A stretch of 33,620 bases of DNA, from contig CAIKAA010000272.1 in the NCBI GenBank assembly GCA_903825275.1, positions 1 to 33,620 of the forward strand, written 5' to 3'. Shown one piece after another: positions 25,742 through 33,620 of the stretch. The DNA comes from an uncultured Fibrobacterota bacterium (GTDB lineage Bacteria > Fibrobacterota > Fibrobacteria > UBA5070). The translations under genes and the position numbers were made by a program. The notes under the pieces are model-generated. The model was not told the origin of the DNA, searched no databases, and saw only the letters and a list, made by a program, of their open reading frames with translations. Positions within the stretch are counted from its first letter, which is position 1; each line of letters begins with the position of its first letter.

Positions 25742-26412
25742 ATGGACCCTTGGACCGATCTCGAAACGAATCTTGAAGCTGATTTGTGGAAGTTCGTTGA
25801 CACAAACATTGCCCTATCGCGGAAGGATTGGGGTGTCTTCAAGAGTTTGTTGAGAAGGCGAAAACGCAGAAAGGACTTTTGGATTCGATCCCGTCTGGAC
25901 GTCTGGTGGACCATGGAATCGCTGAACTCCAATGTATGGCTAACCTTTTCCTGTATTCCTGGAGCCACGGAGATTCGCAAGGCTTGGCTTGAACCTCTTG
26001 CCAGAAATTGTCCAAATGGCACCCGGATCACCTGCGATCCACTGAACTCTTCACCGCCGTGGTCCGTCCACTTGCGCGTTCCTTTGAACACATCACCATT
26101 GGCAATGGTGGGGAAACCTCGCCGATCTCCCTCCCGATCTGGAGTTATGCATCGATTCGGTCCTAGGGTCACCATCATTTTTACCACCTCAACCTGAGGG
26201 TCTGGACTCGGACTTGCGGTCTGGAGCTCTTTCCATACGACGCCGACAATGGACAATTCTCCTGGCTGATCGCGGATCTTGGGGATCCTGGTTGGTTGCC
26301 CCGAGCCGTGCGTTGGAGTCTACCCAAAAAGGCTTGGCGAGAGCTTTGGAGAAAGCAGAACCCGAGCAAGGATGAATCGTACTTTAGGTTCTACTCCATG
26401 TTTGCGGAATAA
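25742..26412 (+). pseudogene. Broken gene of unknown family
   Basis: Begins MDPWTDLETNLEADLWKFVD in one frame (ATG at 25742). Around 25828 the coding-like signal moves to the frame one base earlier: GLGCLQEFVEKAKTQKGLLD, then GIAELQCMANLFLYSWSHGD. In that frame there is a TGA at 25990-25992, then TELFTAVVRPLARSFEHITI, a TAG at 26164-26166, and a long clean end (ELFPYDADNGQFSWLIADLG ... FRFYSMFAE) to a TAA at 26412. So one frameshift and two stops interrupt a former ~220-residue protein. No family recognised. The frame assignments come from composition by eye, not a search. Confidence 0.5.
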
Positions 26413-26448
26413 GGGAACCTATCCCATCCATGTCCTATCTTCAAACTC

Positions 26449-26938
26449 ATGCCACGGACAACCGGATCTGCTGACCAAATGCGCCGACTTCTCTGGCTTT
26501 CGAACACCTTGCAAGAAGGCGATCCCGATCTGCCAATACTCCCTTTTGCGGATGGAAGGCGAGGTCAAGGTTCTGCGCGAAAAATTCGTGCAGCCCGACG
26601 CCGATCGCACCTCGCGCCTAGAGGATCTGTGTGCCCTGGTCGAGGGCCTCTATCGCTCGGGCTCCCTATCGTGGGCCACCCTATCGGTGGACGAAGACCT
26701 CGGACAAATTCTGAAAGCCCGCCTCCAAGACCCTGATCCGTAAACACCTGCCGCCAAGCAACTCCCCGATGGCTCGTGGGAATGGCGCATGCGTTTCTTC
26801 ACAAGCTCCGAAGGCACCCAAGACGCTGCCCGACGGATTCTGTCCTTCGGCTCTGGCGTCAAGGTGGAGCATCCCTCCAAGCTCGCGCAAGCCGTGCGGG
26901 AGATCGCGGGGGAGATCGCGGCGATGTATGGGGGGTGA
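26449..26938 (+). pseudogene. Remnant of a WYL-domain transcriptional regulator
   Basis: Two ends of a WYL protein in different frames. The N-terminal piece (ATG 26449) reads MPRTTGSADQMRRLLWLSNT, like the opening helix of WYL regulators. In the frame one base on, the C-terminal piece includes LSVDEDLGQILKARLQD, a TAA at 26741-26743, then QLPDGSWEWRMRFFTSS, ARRILSFGSGVKVEHPSKLA and AVREIAGEIAAMYGG, matching the WCX domain end. The WYL core is missing. Together with the preceding broken gene this marks a degraded region. Confidence 0.6.
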
Positions 26939-27166
26939 AGATGGGATCTGTCGTCGCGCACTTGGGCCGAATCATTGTGGAATAGGAGAAGACCCAATCC
27001 CCAAGTCCGCAGAGCCATACCTATCCTCGCGAGACCTCCAGCCTGGGGTGGAGCGGAGAAAGGCAATGGCTCCTTCTGCCTGTTGCAGTTCCCCAATGTC
27101 CCCAGATGGAGGGGCGTGCTTTTCTATTTCCTTGAGCGAAATGGCCAAAAAGGCAAAGTGCTGGGT

Positions 27167-28540
27167 TTAAGGATCATCATTCCTGAACACATCCTCGCCC
27201 ATCCCCAAAAAATAGACGGGAAGGCTTTTCATGCGGTACCGCACAGGATTCCCTTGCGTGGTCTTTACCGATACATCGAATAGGGATGGTGGATTTTGAT
27301 CGAATCGAAGGGCGTAATCGAGCTGTTTATCATACATGAACTGATGCAAGCTCTTCATGGAGCCTGCCACGCCGGACTTTAGTTCAACGGGTACAATTTT
27401 CCCGTCGATTTGAAGCAGATAATCGATCTCACCAGGACGCCCCCCTTCACGCTGCCAATAGAACAGGTCGGGGCCATCGCCCACCGAAGGACCCAAATTA
27501 CGAAATTGCTGACCTGCGATTTGTTCGATCATTTGGGATCGTATTTGTGGCGCGAGGTTTTCAAACGCAGGAAAGGCCGATTGGGCGGGGGTTCTCAATA
27601 ATGCCTGATAAATGCCGATGTCATTCAAAATGACCTTTCGGAACGAATCTTTGCTCTCACCGCCCAACGGAATTCCATTCGCCGAGGTGTGTCTGACGCT
27701 ATGGCAGACTCTCGCGTTGACTAGCCTGTCAAGGGCTTGCCGGGCCTGAGGTTGCCTGATCGATTCCTGGATATGCGCATAAACGAACTTTTTCCCAATG
27801 GAAGTGGCCACTGCCGAAAGTGTGGCCTCCAGCACCCGGTGATCCACTTTTTTGTTGTACTTGGAAAAATCAGCTCGGTAGGTTGCCGTCAGGTCGTATT
27901 GAACGTCACGAATCTTGCGGGCATCGAATCCTGCGATATCGCTATTTACAACTTCCGGCATTCCGCCAACCATCATATAGCGTTGAAACCAGACATGAGC
28001 CGATTCATGCAGCGTCGGGGAATAAACGCTTTCGGATTGCCAGGATGTCAGCCGCTCCAATAAAAGGGATTGTCCGTGTGCCAAAAGAAATTCGGGAAAT
28101 GTCATTGGTTCAACATGCAGAAACCGGACACGCCCGACCGGCATGGAAAAGGTATGGTCGGCGAGTGTAAACTCCAATAGCGAGCCTGCTGCAATCAGCG
28201 GCAATTGTGGTAGTTCTTCTGCGAACCACCGCAATTTCGCAAGCAAGCCATCTGCTGCCTGGATTTCATCAAGGAAAAGCAACGTGTTTTCGGGGACGAT
28301 GGCGCGACCAAGCCAAAGCGAAATCTCGCCAAGAATCGTTTGTGGATCATTCGAAAGAAATAAACGTTGGGTACCAGGATCCCGCTCGAAATTGAATTCG
28401 ATCAAATCTCGATTCTGTCGCTGTGCCAAATCCCTGATCAACCAAGTCTTTCCAACCTGGCGGGCTCCCCGGAGAATCAGAGGTTTCCGAAGCGGATCGA
28501 GTAACCACTGATCCAAATGGCTCTGAAGGTGTCGTTTCAT
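27167..28540 (-). CDS. AAA ATPase with DUF4143 C-terminus
   Basis: 457 aa from the ATG at 28540; a longer start would run into the upstream palindrome. N-terminal AAA_14 ATPase: Walker A GARQVGKTW (~residues 26-34), Walker B TLLFLDEIQAADG (~85). The C-terminal DUF4143 part has the GGMPEVV loop, FRKVILNDIGIYQALL, and GEIDYLLQIDGKIVPVELKS, a PD-(D/E)XK-like D...ExK arrangement. The family is common in mobile and accessory regions; no function is proven. Lower in G+C than the surrounding core genes, suggesting transfer. Different subfamily from the DUF4143 ATPase at 31.4 kb. Confidence 0.9.
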   Translation of the reverse strand: MKRHLQSHLDQWLLDPLRKPLILRGARQVGKTWLIRDLAQRQNRDLIEFNFERDPGTQRLFLSNDPQTILGEISLWLGRAIVPENTLLFLDEIQAADGLLAKLRWFAEELPQLPLIAAGSLLEFTLADHTFSMPVGRVRFLHVEPMTFPEFLLAHGQSLLLERLTSWQSESVYSPTLHESAHVWFQRYMMVGGMPEVVNSDIAGFDARKIRDVQYDLTATYRADFSKYNKKVDHRVLEATLSAVATSIGKKFVYAHIQESIRQPQARQALDRLVNARVCHSVRHTSANGIPLGGESKDSFRKVILNDIGIYQALLRTPAQSAFPAFENLAPQIRSQMIEQIAGQQFRNLGPSVGDGPDLFYWQREGGRPGEIDYLLQIDGKIVPVELKSGVAGSMKSLHQFMYDKQLDYALRFDQNPPSLFDVSVKTTQGNPVRYRMKSLPVYFLGMGEDVFRNDDP

Positions 28541-28557
28541 GCTAGAAAGATATCCAT

Positions 28558-28600
28558 CAACGCGTTGAAAAACAAAAAATACCAATAAAACAACGCGTTG
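28558..28600. promoter_or_regulatory. Two copies of palindrome CAACGCGTTG before the DUF4143 ATPase
   Basis: Perfect 10-bp palindromes at 28558-28567 and 28591-28600, centres 33 bp apart, about three helical turns. Symmetry extends to TCAACGCGTTGA in the first and AACAACGCGTTGTT in the second. Between them lies an A/T-rich stretch which on the minus strand contains TATTTT. They sit 17-60 bp upstream of the ATPase ATG; probable operator pair. No candidate repressor is encoded next to it. Confidence 0.65.
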
Positions 28601-29128
28601 TTTGTGTGGCTGAAGGAAGGATCAGGGTGGTCCAGACTCAAGCAAGGGTCTTCTTGCCTCATGCCTTTCTGCGCCCGAGAAGTTACAACGGCAAATTTCG
28701 ATGGGAATCGTGAATGGCTTACCGTTGGCATTGAACCTAGATCCCGCAGTAGAGAGGGATGCCAGATCGTTTGATGCCTGGGATTTTCGCCCGACCGACG
28801 GCGCACTTGGAGGTGGCGGGAATGGAGGCCTAAGACCAGGCGCGGACGAGATGGGCGGCCAGCGCCTGCCCTGAGCCTGTCGTAGGGCGCCCGGTTCTAC
28901 TGCTGGATCTAGGTTGAAGGGTCCCCTTTCAGGTTTCGCGGTTGGAAGTCGGCCCAGGCTATGGCGGGTCCGTTTGCACACAGAAATGGGTGGGATGACC
29001 TCCGGAGCAGGTTGAAATTTCGGCAGTATATTCTCCCCATGACCAGAACCATGCATATCGATTACGACGATGCTTTTCTGCTATCTACGGGAATGCCTTT
29101 TGAATCAAGCCCACTCCAAGGAGAGCTC
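28601..29128. other. Intergenic region without a supportable gene
   Basis: 528 bp between divergent genes. Contains one copy of a CCCTGAGCCTGTCG repeat (28863-28890). A 144-codon minus-strand frame crosses it, but its Pro/Arg-rich composition and the spurious LRQAQG segment encoded by the repeat argue against a real protein. Confidence 0.5.
28863..28890. repeat. Extragenic palindrome of the CTGAGCCTGTCG type
   Basis: GCCCT-gagcctgtcgt-AGGGC hairpin with flanking CGCC/GGCG-like ends. Matches the widespread short repeat whose translation reads LRQAQG. One copy in the window. Confidence 0.6.
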
Positions 29129-29575
29129 GTGACCGCGAGAATCCCATTCCTATCGGCTGCTTTGTGCAACATCGGCGTGGCGATCCTGCACATCTACGTG
29201 ATCCTCCAGGGGCCATGGGCCTACAGGTACTTTGGCGCAGGCGAAGAGCTCGCGAAGATGGCCGAGCAAGGCTCGTACTTGCCCATGCTTCTGACATCGT
29301 TCATCACCTTGGTCTTCGCGATTTTCGCCTTGTATTGCCTTGCCGGCGCCGGATGGGATTTACGGCTTCCCTTCCTTCGTTTCAGCCTTGTTGGCATCGC
29401 CACAATGTTCACCTTGCGCGGCAGCCTTCTCCTTGCCGCGGCGGCACTCGGCATGAAAGTCTCAAGCTTCGACCTTTGGTCTTCCGTCGTATCGCTGGCC
29501 ATCGGGCTATTGCACTGCGCTGCCGTTTGGCTGTATTTCTGTGCACCGCCACCGAAGGCTCGTTTCCCGCATTGA
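29129..29575 (+). CDS. Small membrane protein, hypothetical
   Basis: 148 aa from the GTG at 29129, chosen because AAGGAG lies five bases upstream and the first membrane helix follows directly; an ATG at 29041 would add 29 residues. Four predicted transmembrane helices: FLSAALCNIGVAILHIYVIL, LLTSFITLVFAIFALYCLAG, a third around FSLVGIATMFTLRGSLLLAA, and VVSLAIGLLHCAAVWLYFCA. The connecting GPWAYRYFGAGEELAKMAEQ segment looks conserved-type. Family not recognised. Confidence 0.75.
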   Translation: MTARIPFLSAALCNIGVAILHIYVILQGPWAYRYFGAGEELAKMAEQGSYLPMLLTSFITLVFAIFALYCLAGAGWDLRLPFLRFSLVGIATMFTLRGSLLLAAAALGMKVSSFDLWSSVVSLAIGLLHCAAVWLYFCAPPPKARFPH

Positions 29576-29850
29576 AAGATCCGAATCGCCTCGATTCGAG
29601 GTGGTTTGGCCAGCAGGTCCAATATTAATAGGATGCGGATGTTGGTGCCGCTTGGACCCGGGCCCTGGGAGTTTCGGTGGGAGCATGGGAAAACCAAACC
29701 CGAAGGGTTGGAGAAGCACCCGAGACTTCGACGACCTGGCCTCTCCCCCCTTATGGGGAGATTCGAGAAGAAACCCCACCACCTAGTTGCCTTCGCGCTC
29801 CAAACGCGTTATGCTAATCTGTGTACTCATCCAACAACCGGGAGGTCGTC

Positions 29851-30078
29851 GTGAGACAGACATGGCTCCTGTGCCTAGGTTTCGCGATTTTGAGCGGATG
29901 CGGTGCGGGCTCCCAGGCTTGTCGCCGGGCTTCTCAAGGTGATTTACCCTGCCAAAACTTCCGAGGGGAAGCCTTCACCCAATGCCAACGCGAATCGCAA
30001 GAAGCGCGCTTTGCTTGCCAAGCCGAAGAAATGAACATCCATCGCGATTCTTCGGGCTTTTACAACTTGCCCCACTGA
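29851..30078 (+). CDS. Small Cys-rich lipoprotein
   Basis: 75 aa from the GTG at 29851, with GGAGG five bases upstream. Signal sequence RQTWLLCLGFAILSGC has lipobox LSGC at residues ~14-17. The mature part contains three more Cys (QACRRAS, LPCQNF, TQCQRES, ACQAEE area), possibly disulphide-bonded in the periplasm. No family recognised. Converges on the DUF1343 gene with a 14-bp gap. Confidence 0.75.
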   Translation: MRQTWLLCLGFAILSGCGAGSQACRRASQGDLPCQNFRGEAFTQCQRESQEARFACQAEEMNIHRDSSGFYNLPH

Positions 30079-30092
30079 TTCGGCCCAGGTCC

Positions 30093-31316
30093 TCAATACA
30101 ACAAATAGGGTCTGCGTCGCGCTAACCAAGCATCTTCGTCGGCCACCCACTCGGCGGCCAATTGCCAGGGCGACTTGCCGTCTTCCAGCATTTCGCGCCA
30201 CCGCGAATGTCCGGCCAAGATGTCGATGGGAAGTTTTCCTTCTTCATACTCGTAGGGTGGCGCCTTCCAACCAAACGAATTAGGTAGATCACGAGGATCA
30301 AGCGGGTTGATGGCGATCGGCTCTCCCAAAGCTCCCTGACGGCGCAAGGCCCAAAGCGCAGAAAACCCTGTGAGCACCGGGCAGAATTTGTCGGCATTCG
30401 TCACATGGATCTGCACCCCACCACACAGTCGCCCCACACCTTTGTGGAAGGTTGGCTGGAATCCCTGCTCCCGAAACACCACGCCGGGAAGATTCAACGT
30501 ATCGAGGTCGGCTTTGAGTTTTGCCGCATCGATCCAAGGTCCTCCAAAGATTTCGAAGGGGCGTGTCGTGCCGCGACCTTCGCTGGCCGTGCAAGCCTCC
30601 AGTAGGCACATGCCAGGATAGACGCTTGCCGTGTCGGGGGTCGGCATGTTAGGGCTGGGCAGCACCCACGGAAGACCGGTCTTTTCCCAAAGCATGCTTC
30701 GCGTCCATCCCTCCATGGGCAACACGACAAGCTTTAGCCCAGGAAATTTTTCGGCAGCCAAGAGCAATGCCATCTCGCCCATGGTCAAGCCGTGGCGCAC
30801 CGGCACCGTGTGCATTCCCACAAAGGACTTGTAGTCCTTGTCCAGGGTGGGGCCTTCCACCTTGACCCCTCCCAAGGGATTGGGCCGATCCAGAACCACC
30901 ACGGCCAGTCCCTTTTCCCAAGCGGCTTCCAGGCACAAGAGCATGGTCCAGATGAAGGTGTAATACCGGGCACCCACATCCTGGAGATCGATCACCAACG
31001 CATCCAGGCCTTCCAGCATTTGGGGAGTGGGTTTGCGGACTTGGCCGTACAGCGAGTGCACAGGCACCTTCCAGCGGGGATCGGGGTCGCCTTCCCACTC
31101 GATCATGTTGTCCTGGGTGTGCCCCAAGATGCCGTGTTGCGGCCCAAACAATGCGGCCAAGATCCAGGGGCTTCCCGTGCGCTGGAGCAGATCGGCCAGA
31201 TGGGTGAAATCGGGCAGGACCGAAGCCGGATGCACCACGGCTCCCACCCGGGCTCCGTTGAGCTCCGTGGGCCAAAGTTCGGCAAGTCGGCAATGAGGCA
31301 GACGAACAGAGGTCAT
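30093..31316 (-). CDS. DUF1343 protein, NamZ-type exo-beta-N-acetylmuramidase
   Basis: 407 aa. Family marks in order: FGPQHGILGHTQDNM (~58-72), IDLQDVGARYYTFIWTM (~107-123), VVVLDRPNPLGG, SPNMPTPDTASVYPGMCLLE and ASEGRGTTRPFEIFGGPW. Characterised members (NamZ) release N-acetylmuramic acid from the non-reducing end of peptidoglycan fragments, for cell-wall recycling or scavenging. There is no signal peptide, so a cytosolic recycling role is more likely than a secreted one. The ATG at 31316 has no clear Shine-Dalgarno. No mur recycling genes adjoin it. Confidence 0.92.
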   Translation of the reverse strand: MTSVRLPHCRLAELWPTELNGARVGAVVHPASVLPDFTHLADLLQRTGSPWILAALFGPQHGILGHTQDNMIEWEGDPDPRWKVPVHSLYGQVRKPTPQMLEGLDALVIDLQDVGARYYTFIWTMLLCLEAAWEKGLAVVVLDRPNPLGGVKVEGPTLDKDYKSFVGMHTVPVRHGLTMGEMALLLAAEKFPGLKLVVLPMEGWTRSMLWEKTGLPWVLPSPNMPTPDTASVYPGMCLLEACTASEGRGTTRPFEIFGGPWIDAAKLKADLDTLNLPGVVFREQGFQPTFHKGVGRLCGGVQIHVTNADKFCPVLTGFSALWALRRQGALGEPIAINPLDPRDLPNSFGWKAPPYEYEEGKLPIDILAGHSRWREMLEDGKSPWQLAAEWVADEDAWLARRRPYLLY

Positions 31317-31410
31317 GGGGGGAAAATAGGTTCCTCCCCTATAGGTTCTTGCCGGTTGTTGAGTTGGACCGGAATCCTAGCTGGCCGAAACCGATTCGCC
31401 CGTCAACATG

Positions 31411-31445
31411 CTTGTAATTTACCATGTAGTACGGTATTATACAAG
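31411..31445. promoter_or_regulatory. Imperfect 13-bp dyad before the second DUF4143 ATPase
   Basis: Arms CTTGTAATTTACC (31411-31423) and GGTATTATACAAG (31433-31445), matching at the outer 6 and inner 3 positions, around a 9-nt centre. It ends one base before the ATG, so a bound protein would block initiation; alternatively an RNA hairpin over the start. The stretch is AT-rich relative to its surroundings. Confidence 0.5.
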
Positions 31446-31446
31446 T

Positions 31447-32598
31447 ATGATCAACCGTGCCACCCCAAAATCGGTCCTGTTGAATTCCTTGGCACACTAC
31501 CCCGTGGTGGTGATCTTGGGGGCGCGTCAGTGCGGAAAGTCGACCTTGGCTCGCGAAATTTGCCAAGAACAGTCGGGGGCCTTTTTTGATTTGGAAGATC
31601 CCGCTTGTCCTCTTTTGGGTGAAAGCGCGCGGTTGATTCTGGAATCGCTGCGGGGTCTGGTCGTGCTGGACGAAATCCAGTTGCGGCCCGAATTGTTTGG
31701 ATTGCTGCGCGTGTTGGCCGATCGGGCGGATACGCCTTGCCGGTTTTTGCTGTTGGGCAGCGCCTGGCCCCATCTGGTCTCGCACCTTTCCGAAACCTTG
31801 GGGGCTCGCGCCGCAATGATCCCGCTATCGGGATTCGATTTGACAGAAATTGGCACCGACCATTTTCGGTCGCTTTGGGTGCGCGGGGGATTTCCACGGT
31901 CATGGCTTTCCCCATCCGACGCCCAAAGCATGGACTGGCGGCAAAACTTCATCCGCACCATTTTGGAGCGCGACATTCCCGCCTTGGGGATTCGCGTGCC
32001 GGCCGCCACCTTGCGCCGCTTTTTGGGGATGGTGGCCCATTTCCATGGCCAGATTTGGAACGCCTCGGAATTCGCACGCTCGATGGGAACCCAAGAAGAC
32101 ACCGCCAAACACTACCTGGACATCCTGGCTTCCACCTTTGTTCTGCGAGTCTTGCCGCCGTGGTCCGAGAACCTGGGCAAGCGCTTGGTCAAGTCGCCGC
32201 GGATTTACTTTCGCGACAGCGGACTGTTGCACGCCTTTTTCCAAACCACCTCGGAACTCGACCTCCTGTCCCACCCGCGGGCGGGGGCCTCGTGGGAAGG
32301 TTTTGCGATCGAACAGATTTTGTCCATTTTGGGGGTGGCCGAAACGGCTTGGTTCTACCGCACCCAAGCCGGAGCCGAGCTCGACCTGTTGGTGTTGCAC
32401 CAGGGAAAGCGCTATGGGTTCGAGTTCAAGCTTTCCGACAACCCCACCACCACCCGCTCCATGACGGTGGCCATGCAGGACCTGGAATTGGAAAAGCTGT
32501 TTCTGGTCTTTCCAGGCCAAGGTCGGGTTTTATTGCGCGATCGGGTGGAACGGACCGCCCTGTGCGAGTTGCCAGCGGCCTTGGCCGAGATCCGATGA
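31447..32598 (+). CDS. AAA ATPase with DUF4143 C-terminus
   Basis: 383 aa from the ATG at 31447. AAA_14 part: Walker A GARQCGKST (~residues 24-32), Walker B LVVLDEIQL (~72-80), sensor FLLLGSAWP. DUF4143 part: VRGGFPRSWLSP, FIRTILERDIPALGI, a winged-helix-like HGQIWNASEFARSMGTQEDT, KSPRIYFRDSGLLHAF, GASWEGFAIEQIL, and AELDLLVLHQGKRYGFEFK, the PD-(D/E)XK-like core. This is the common compact subfamily. No companion gene; the ssb promoter follows. Cellular role of the family is unproven. Confidence 0.92.
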   Translation: MINRATPKSVLLNSLAHYPVVVILGARQCGKSTLAREICQEQSGAFFDLEDPACPLLGESARLILESLRGLVVLDEIQLRPELFGLLRVLADRADTPCRFLLLGSAWPHLVSHLSETLGARAAMIPLSGFDLTEIGTDHFRSLWVRGGFPRSWLSPSDAQSMDWRQNFIRTILERDIPALGIRVPAATLRRFLGMVAHFHGQIWNASEFARSMGTQEDTAKHYLDILASTFVLRVLPPWSENLGKRLVKSPRIYFRDSGLLHAFFQTTSELDLLSHPRAGASWEGFAIEQILSILGVAETAWFYRTQAGAELDLLVLHQGKRYGFEFKLSDNPTTTRSMTVAMQDLELEKLFLVFPGQGRVLLRDRVERTALCELPAALAEIR

Positions 32599-32650
32599 TC
32601 CAATCCAACAGGCTCTTCCGATTTGGTTCTAAATTGAGGACTGCTCCCAA

Positions 32651-32662
32651 CCACCTAGGTGG
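32651..32662. promoter_or_regulatory. 12-bp palindrome upstream of ssb
   Basis: CCACCTAGGTGG, a perfect palindrome 39 bp before the ssb ATG. Could be an ssb operator; there is no T-tract immediately after it to make it a terminator. Confidence 0.3.
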
Positions 32663-32700
32663 GTGAGGGGGAGTTTTAACCAATACGTGCGGAGGATGCC

Positions 32701-33222
32701 ATGGCTGGATCGTTGAACAAAGTGATGCTCATTGGAAATTTGGGCGCCGACCCCGAAGTTCGCAGCACTCCCAACGGAGCCCAAGTGGCGAATTTTCGAG
32801 TCGCCTGCACCGAAACCTGGAAGGACCAATCGGGGGCCAAGCAAGAGCGCACTGAATGGGTGACCATCGTCGCTTGGCGCCAGCAGGCTGAAATCGCCGC
32901 GAAGTACCTGCGCAAGGGCTCCAAGGTGTACGTGGAAGGCAAGCTCCAGACCCGCCAGTGGGAAGACAAAAACGGCGGCGGCAAGCGTTACGCCACCGAA
33001 GTGTTGTGCGACCGCTTCATGATGCTGGATGGACGCCCCGGTGGCGGTGGAGACGGCGGCGAAGGCGGCGGTTCGAACTACGGCGGCGGCGGATCGTCGT
33101 ACTCCAACCCCGGATCCCGCGGCGGCAATGCTCGCCCGGCAGCAGGGGGCGGGGGCGGCGACGAATACCCAGACTTCGCACCATCGCCGAGCTCCGGCGG
33201 AGACGACGACCTCCCCTTTTAA
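32701..33222 (+). CDS. ssb: Single-stranded DNA-binding protein
   Basis: 173 aa. OB fold at residues 1-110: SLNKVMLIGNLGADPEVRST, VANFRVACTETWKD, TEWVTIVAWRQQAEIAAKYL, KGSKVYVEGKLQTRQWEDK. A Gly-rich linker (~113-155) follows, and the conserved acidic tip DDDLPF recruits replication and repair partners. ATG with GGAGG five bases upstream. Stands alone, not with rpsF/rpsR as in many genomes; followed by a terminator. Confidence 0.96.
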   Translation: MAGSLNKVMLIGNLGADPEVRSTPNGAQVANFRVACTETWKDQSGAKQERTEWVTIVAWRQQAEIAAKYLRKGSKVYVEGKLQTRQWEDKNGGGKRYATEVLCDRFMMLDGRPGGGGDGGEGGGSNYGGGGSSYSNPGSRGGNARPAAGGGGGDEYPDFAPSPSSGGDDDLPF

Positions 33223-33251
33223 ACCGGCTGCGGGCGCGCATACTCCCCTCC

Positions 33252-33297
33252 CCGGACCGCTTGCCGTACCGAAGCGTACGGCTGCGGGTCCGTGTCG
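33252..33297. repeat. Hairpin downstream of ssb
   Basis: Inner stem GCCGTAC/GTACGGC around loop CGAAGC, with outer CGGACC/GGGTCCG arms. Lies in the ssb 3' region ahead of the terminator; may protect the transcript end. Confidence 0.45.
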
Positions 33298-33348
33298 AGT
33301 CGTCTGCATCGCCCTCGCTCGGTTTAAAACCAATTTCGCTGGATTGTG

Positions 33349-33381
33349 AAAGCCACCACCTGGCGGGGTGGCTTTTGTTTT
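33349..33381 (+). terminator. Rho-independent terminator of ssb
   Basis: Perfect 9-bp stem AAAGCCACC/GGTGGCTTT with a 9-nt loop, followed by TTGTTTTG. About 125 bp after the ssb stop; no other gene intervenes. Confidence 0.8.
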
Positions 33382-33484
33382 GTGGGCGATGGGGGATGCA
33401 TCGCGGAAAGGAATAGGGACGATCGAAGGGGCGGGGATGGCGACGGGTCGAAGAGCGGAGGGAATCCCCTTCGGAAAGCCTTAA

Positions 33485-33620
33485 CAGGTTGCTGAAAAAC
33501 GACTCGATTTTTTCTCGTCCATTGATCTTGTTGAGAAATCGTCTCAATCATCTTGTTCGTATAGGGTTTCGTCCCTGGTTGCTGATCGAGTCTATTTCGA
33601 TGTCACTGGTCGAAATGCCC
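33485..33620. mobile_element. Probable end of an insertion sequence, truncated by the window
   Basis: CAGGTTGCTGAAAAAC at 33485-33500 is the form of terminal sequence often seen at IS ends (reverse GTTTTTCAGCAACCTG). The following ~120 bp is more AT-rich and repetitive (GAGACGATTTCTC-type pieces around 33530-33550), with an ATG at 33601 that could open a frame leaving the window. No transposase is visible, so family and boundary are uncertain. Confidence 0.35.

Noticed and set aside
28622-29056. Minus-strand 144-codon ORF.
   Set aside because: Composition is not protein-like and it contains the LRQAQG segment produced by an extragenic repeat.

Overview
The window is about 58-60 % G+C and comes from a diderm bacterium. 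Evidence is the set of outer-membrane barrels, lipoproteins with clear lipoboxes, a Wzi-like barrel and sigma-54. The mix of gyrA, surE and rpoN with FlgD-like Ig modules, a CsgG/LA_2272-type surface protein and a HipB/HipA-N pair resembling Bacteroidetes-style split systems suggests the FCB group, possibly Fibrobacterota. That placement is inference; there is no rRNA gene here to settle it.

Layout. 1-2.8 kb: a DUF1186/SEC-C protein, an AT-rich orphan, a DUF3467 protein, then a broken hip locus (intact HipB antitoxin, HipA N-domain ended by a nonsense codon, no kinase domain) with three 20-bp repeats spaced exactly 40 bp apart in front of it. 2.9-6.6 kb: a serine hydrolase followed by a complete ABC-2 exporter (two permeases and an ATPase). 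6.8-10.1 kb: envelope proteins and a cytosolic Ser/Thr kinase. 10.3-13.3 kb (minus): a cNMP-binding-domain protein translationally coupled to rpoN, then a small unknown gene and a DUF1456 gene. 13.4-15.7 kb: a Wzi-like barrel overlapping a secreted alpha/beta hydrolase. 15.8-16.3 kb: a gene-free block packed with hairpins and a short repeated motif. 16.4-17.9 kb: an intact hipBA module. 18-19 kb: a CsgG-like protein with C-terminal LA_2272 repeats. 19.2-24.5 kb (minus): surE-gyrA-pilZ-metallophosphoesterase, tightly packed. 24.7-25.35 kb: an outer-membrane protein, a CAT-anticodon tRNA and a strong terminator.

25.4-27.2 kb is a gene graveyard: one unrecognised gene broken by a frameshift and stops, and a WYL-domain regulator reduced to its two ends. 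27.2-32.6 kb holds two DUF4143 AAA ATPases, each preceded by its own dyad sequence, flanking a membrane protein, a small lipoprotein and a DUF1343 (NamZ-type) muramidase. 32.7-33.4 kb is ssb with a terminator. The last ~135 bases look like the tip of an insertion sequence running out of the window.

No clear undescribed defence or biosynthetic system was found. The most distinctive signals are the phased repeat array before the decayed hip locus, the palindromes before the DUF4143 ATPases, the hairpin cluster at 15.85-16.25 kb, the surE gene that appears to start at CTG, and gyrase A with valine at the quinolone-determining serine position.
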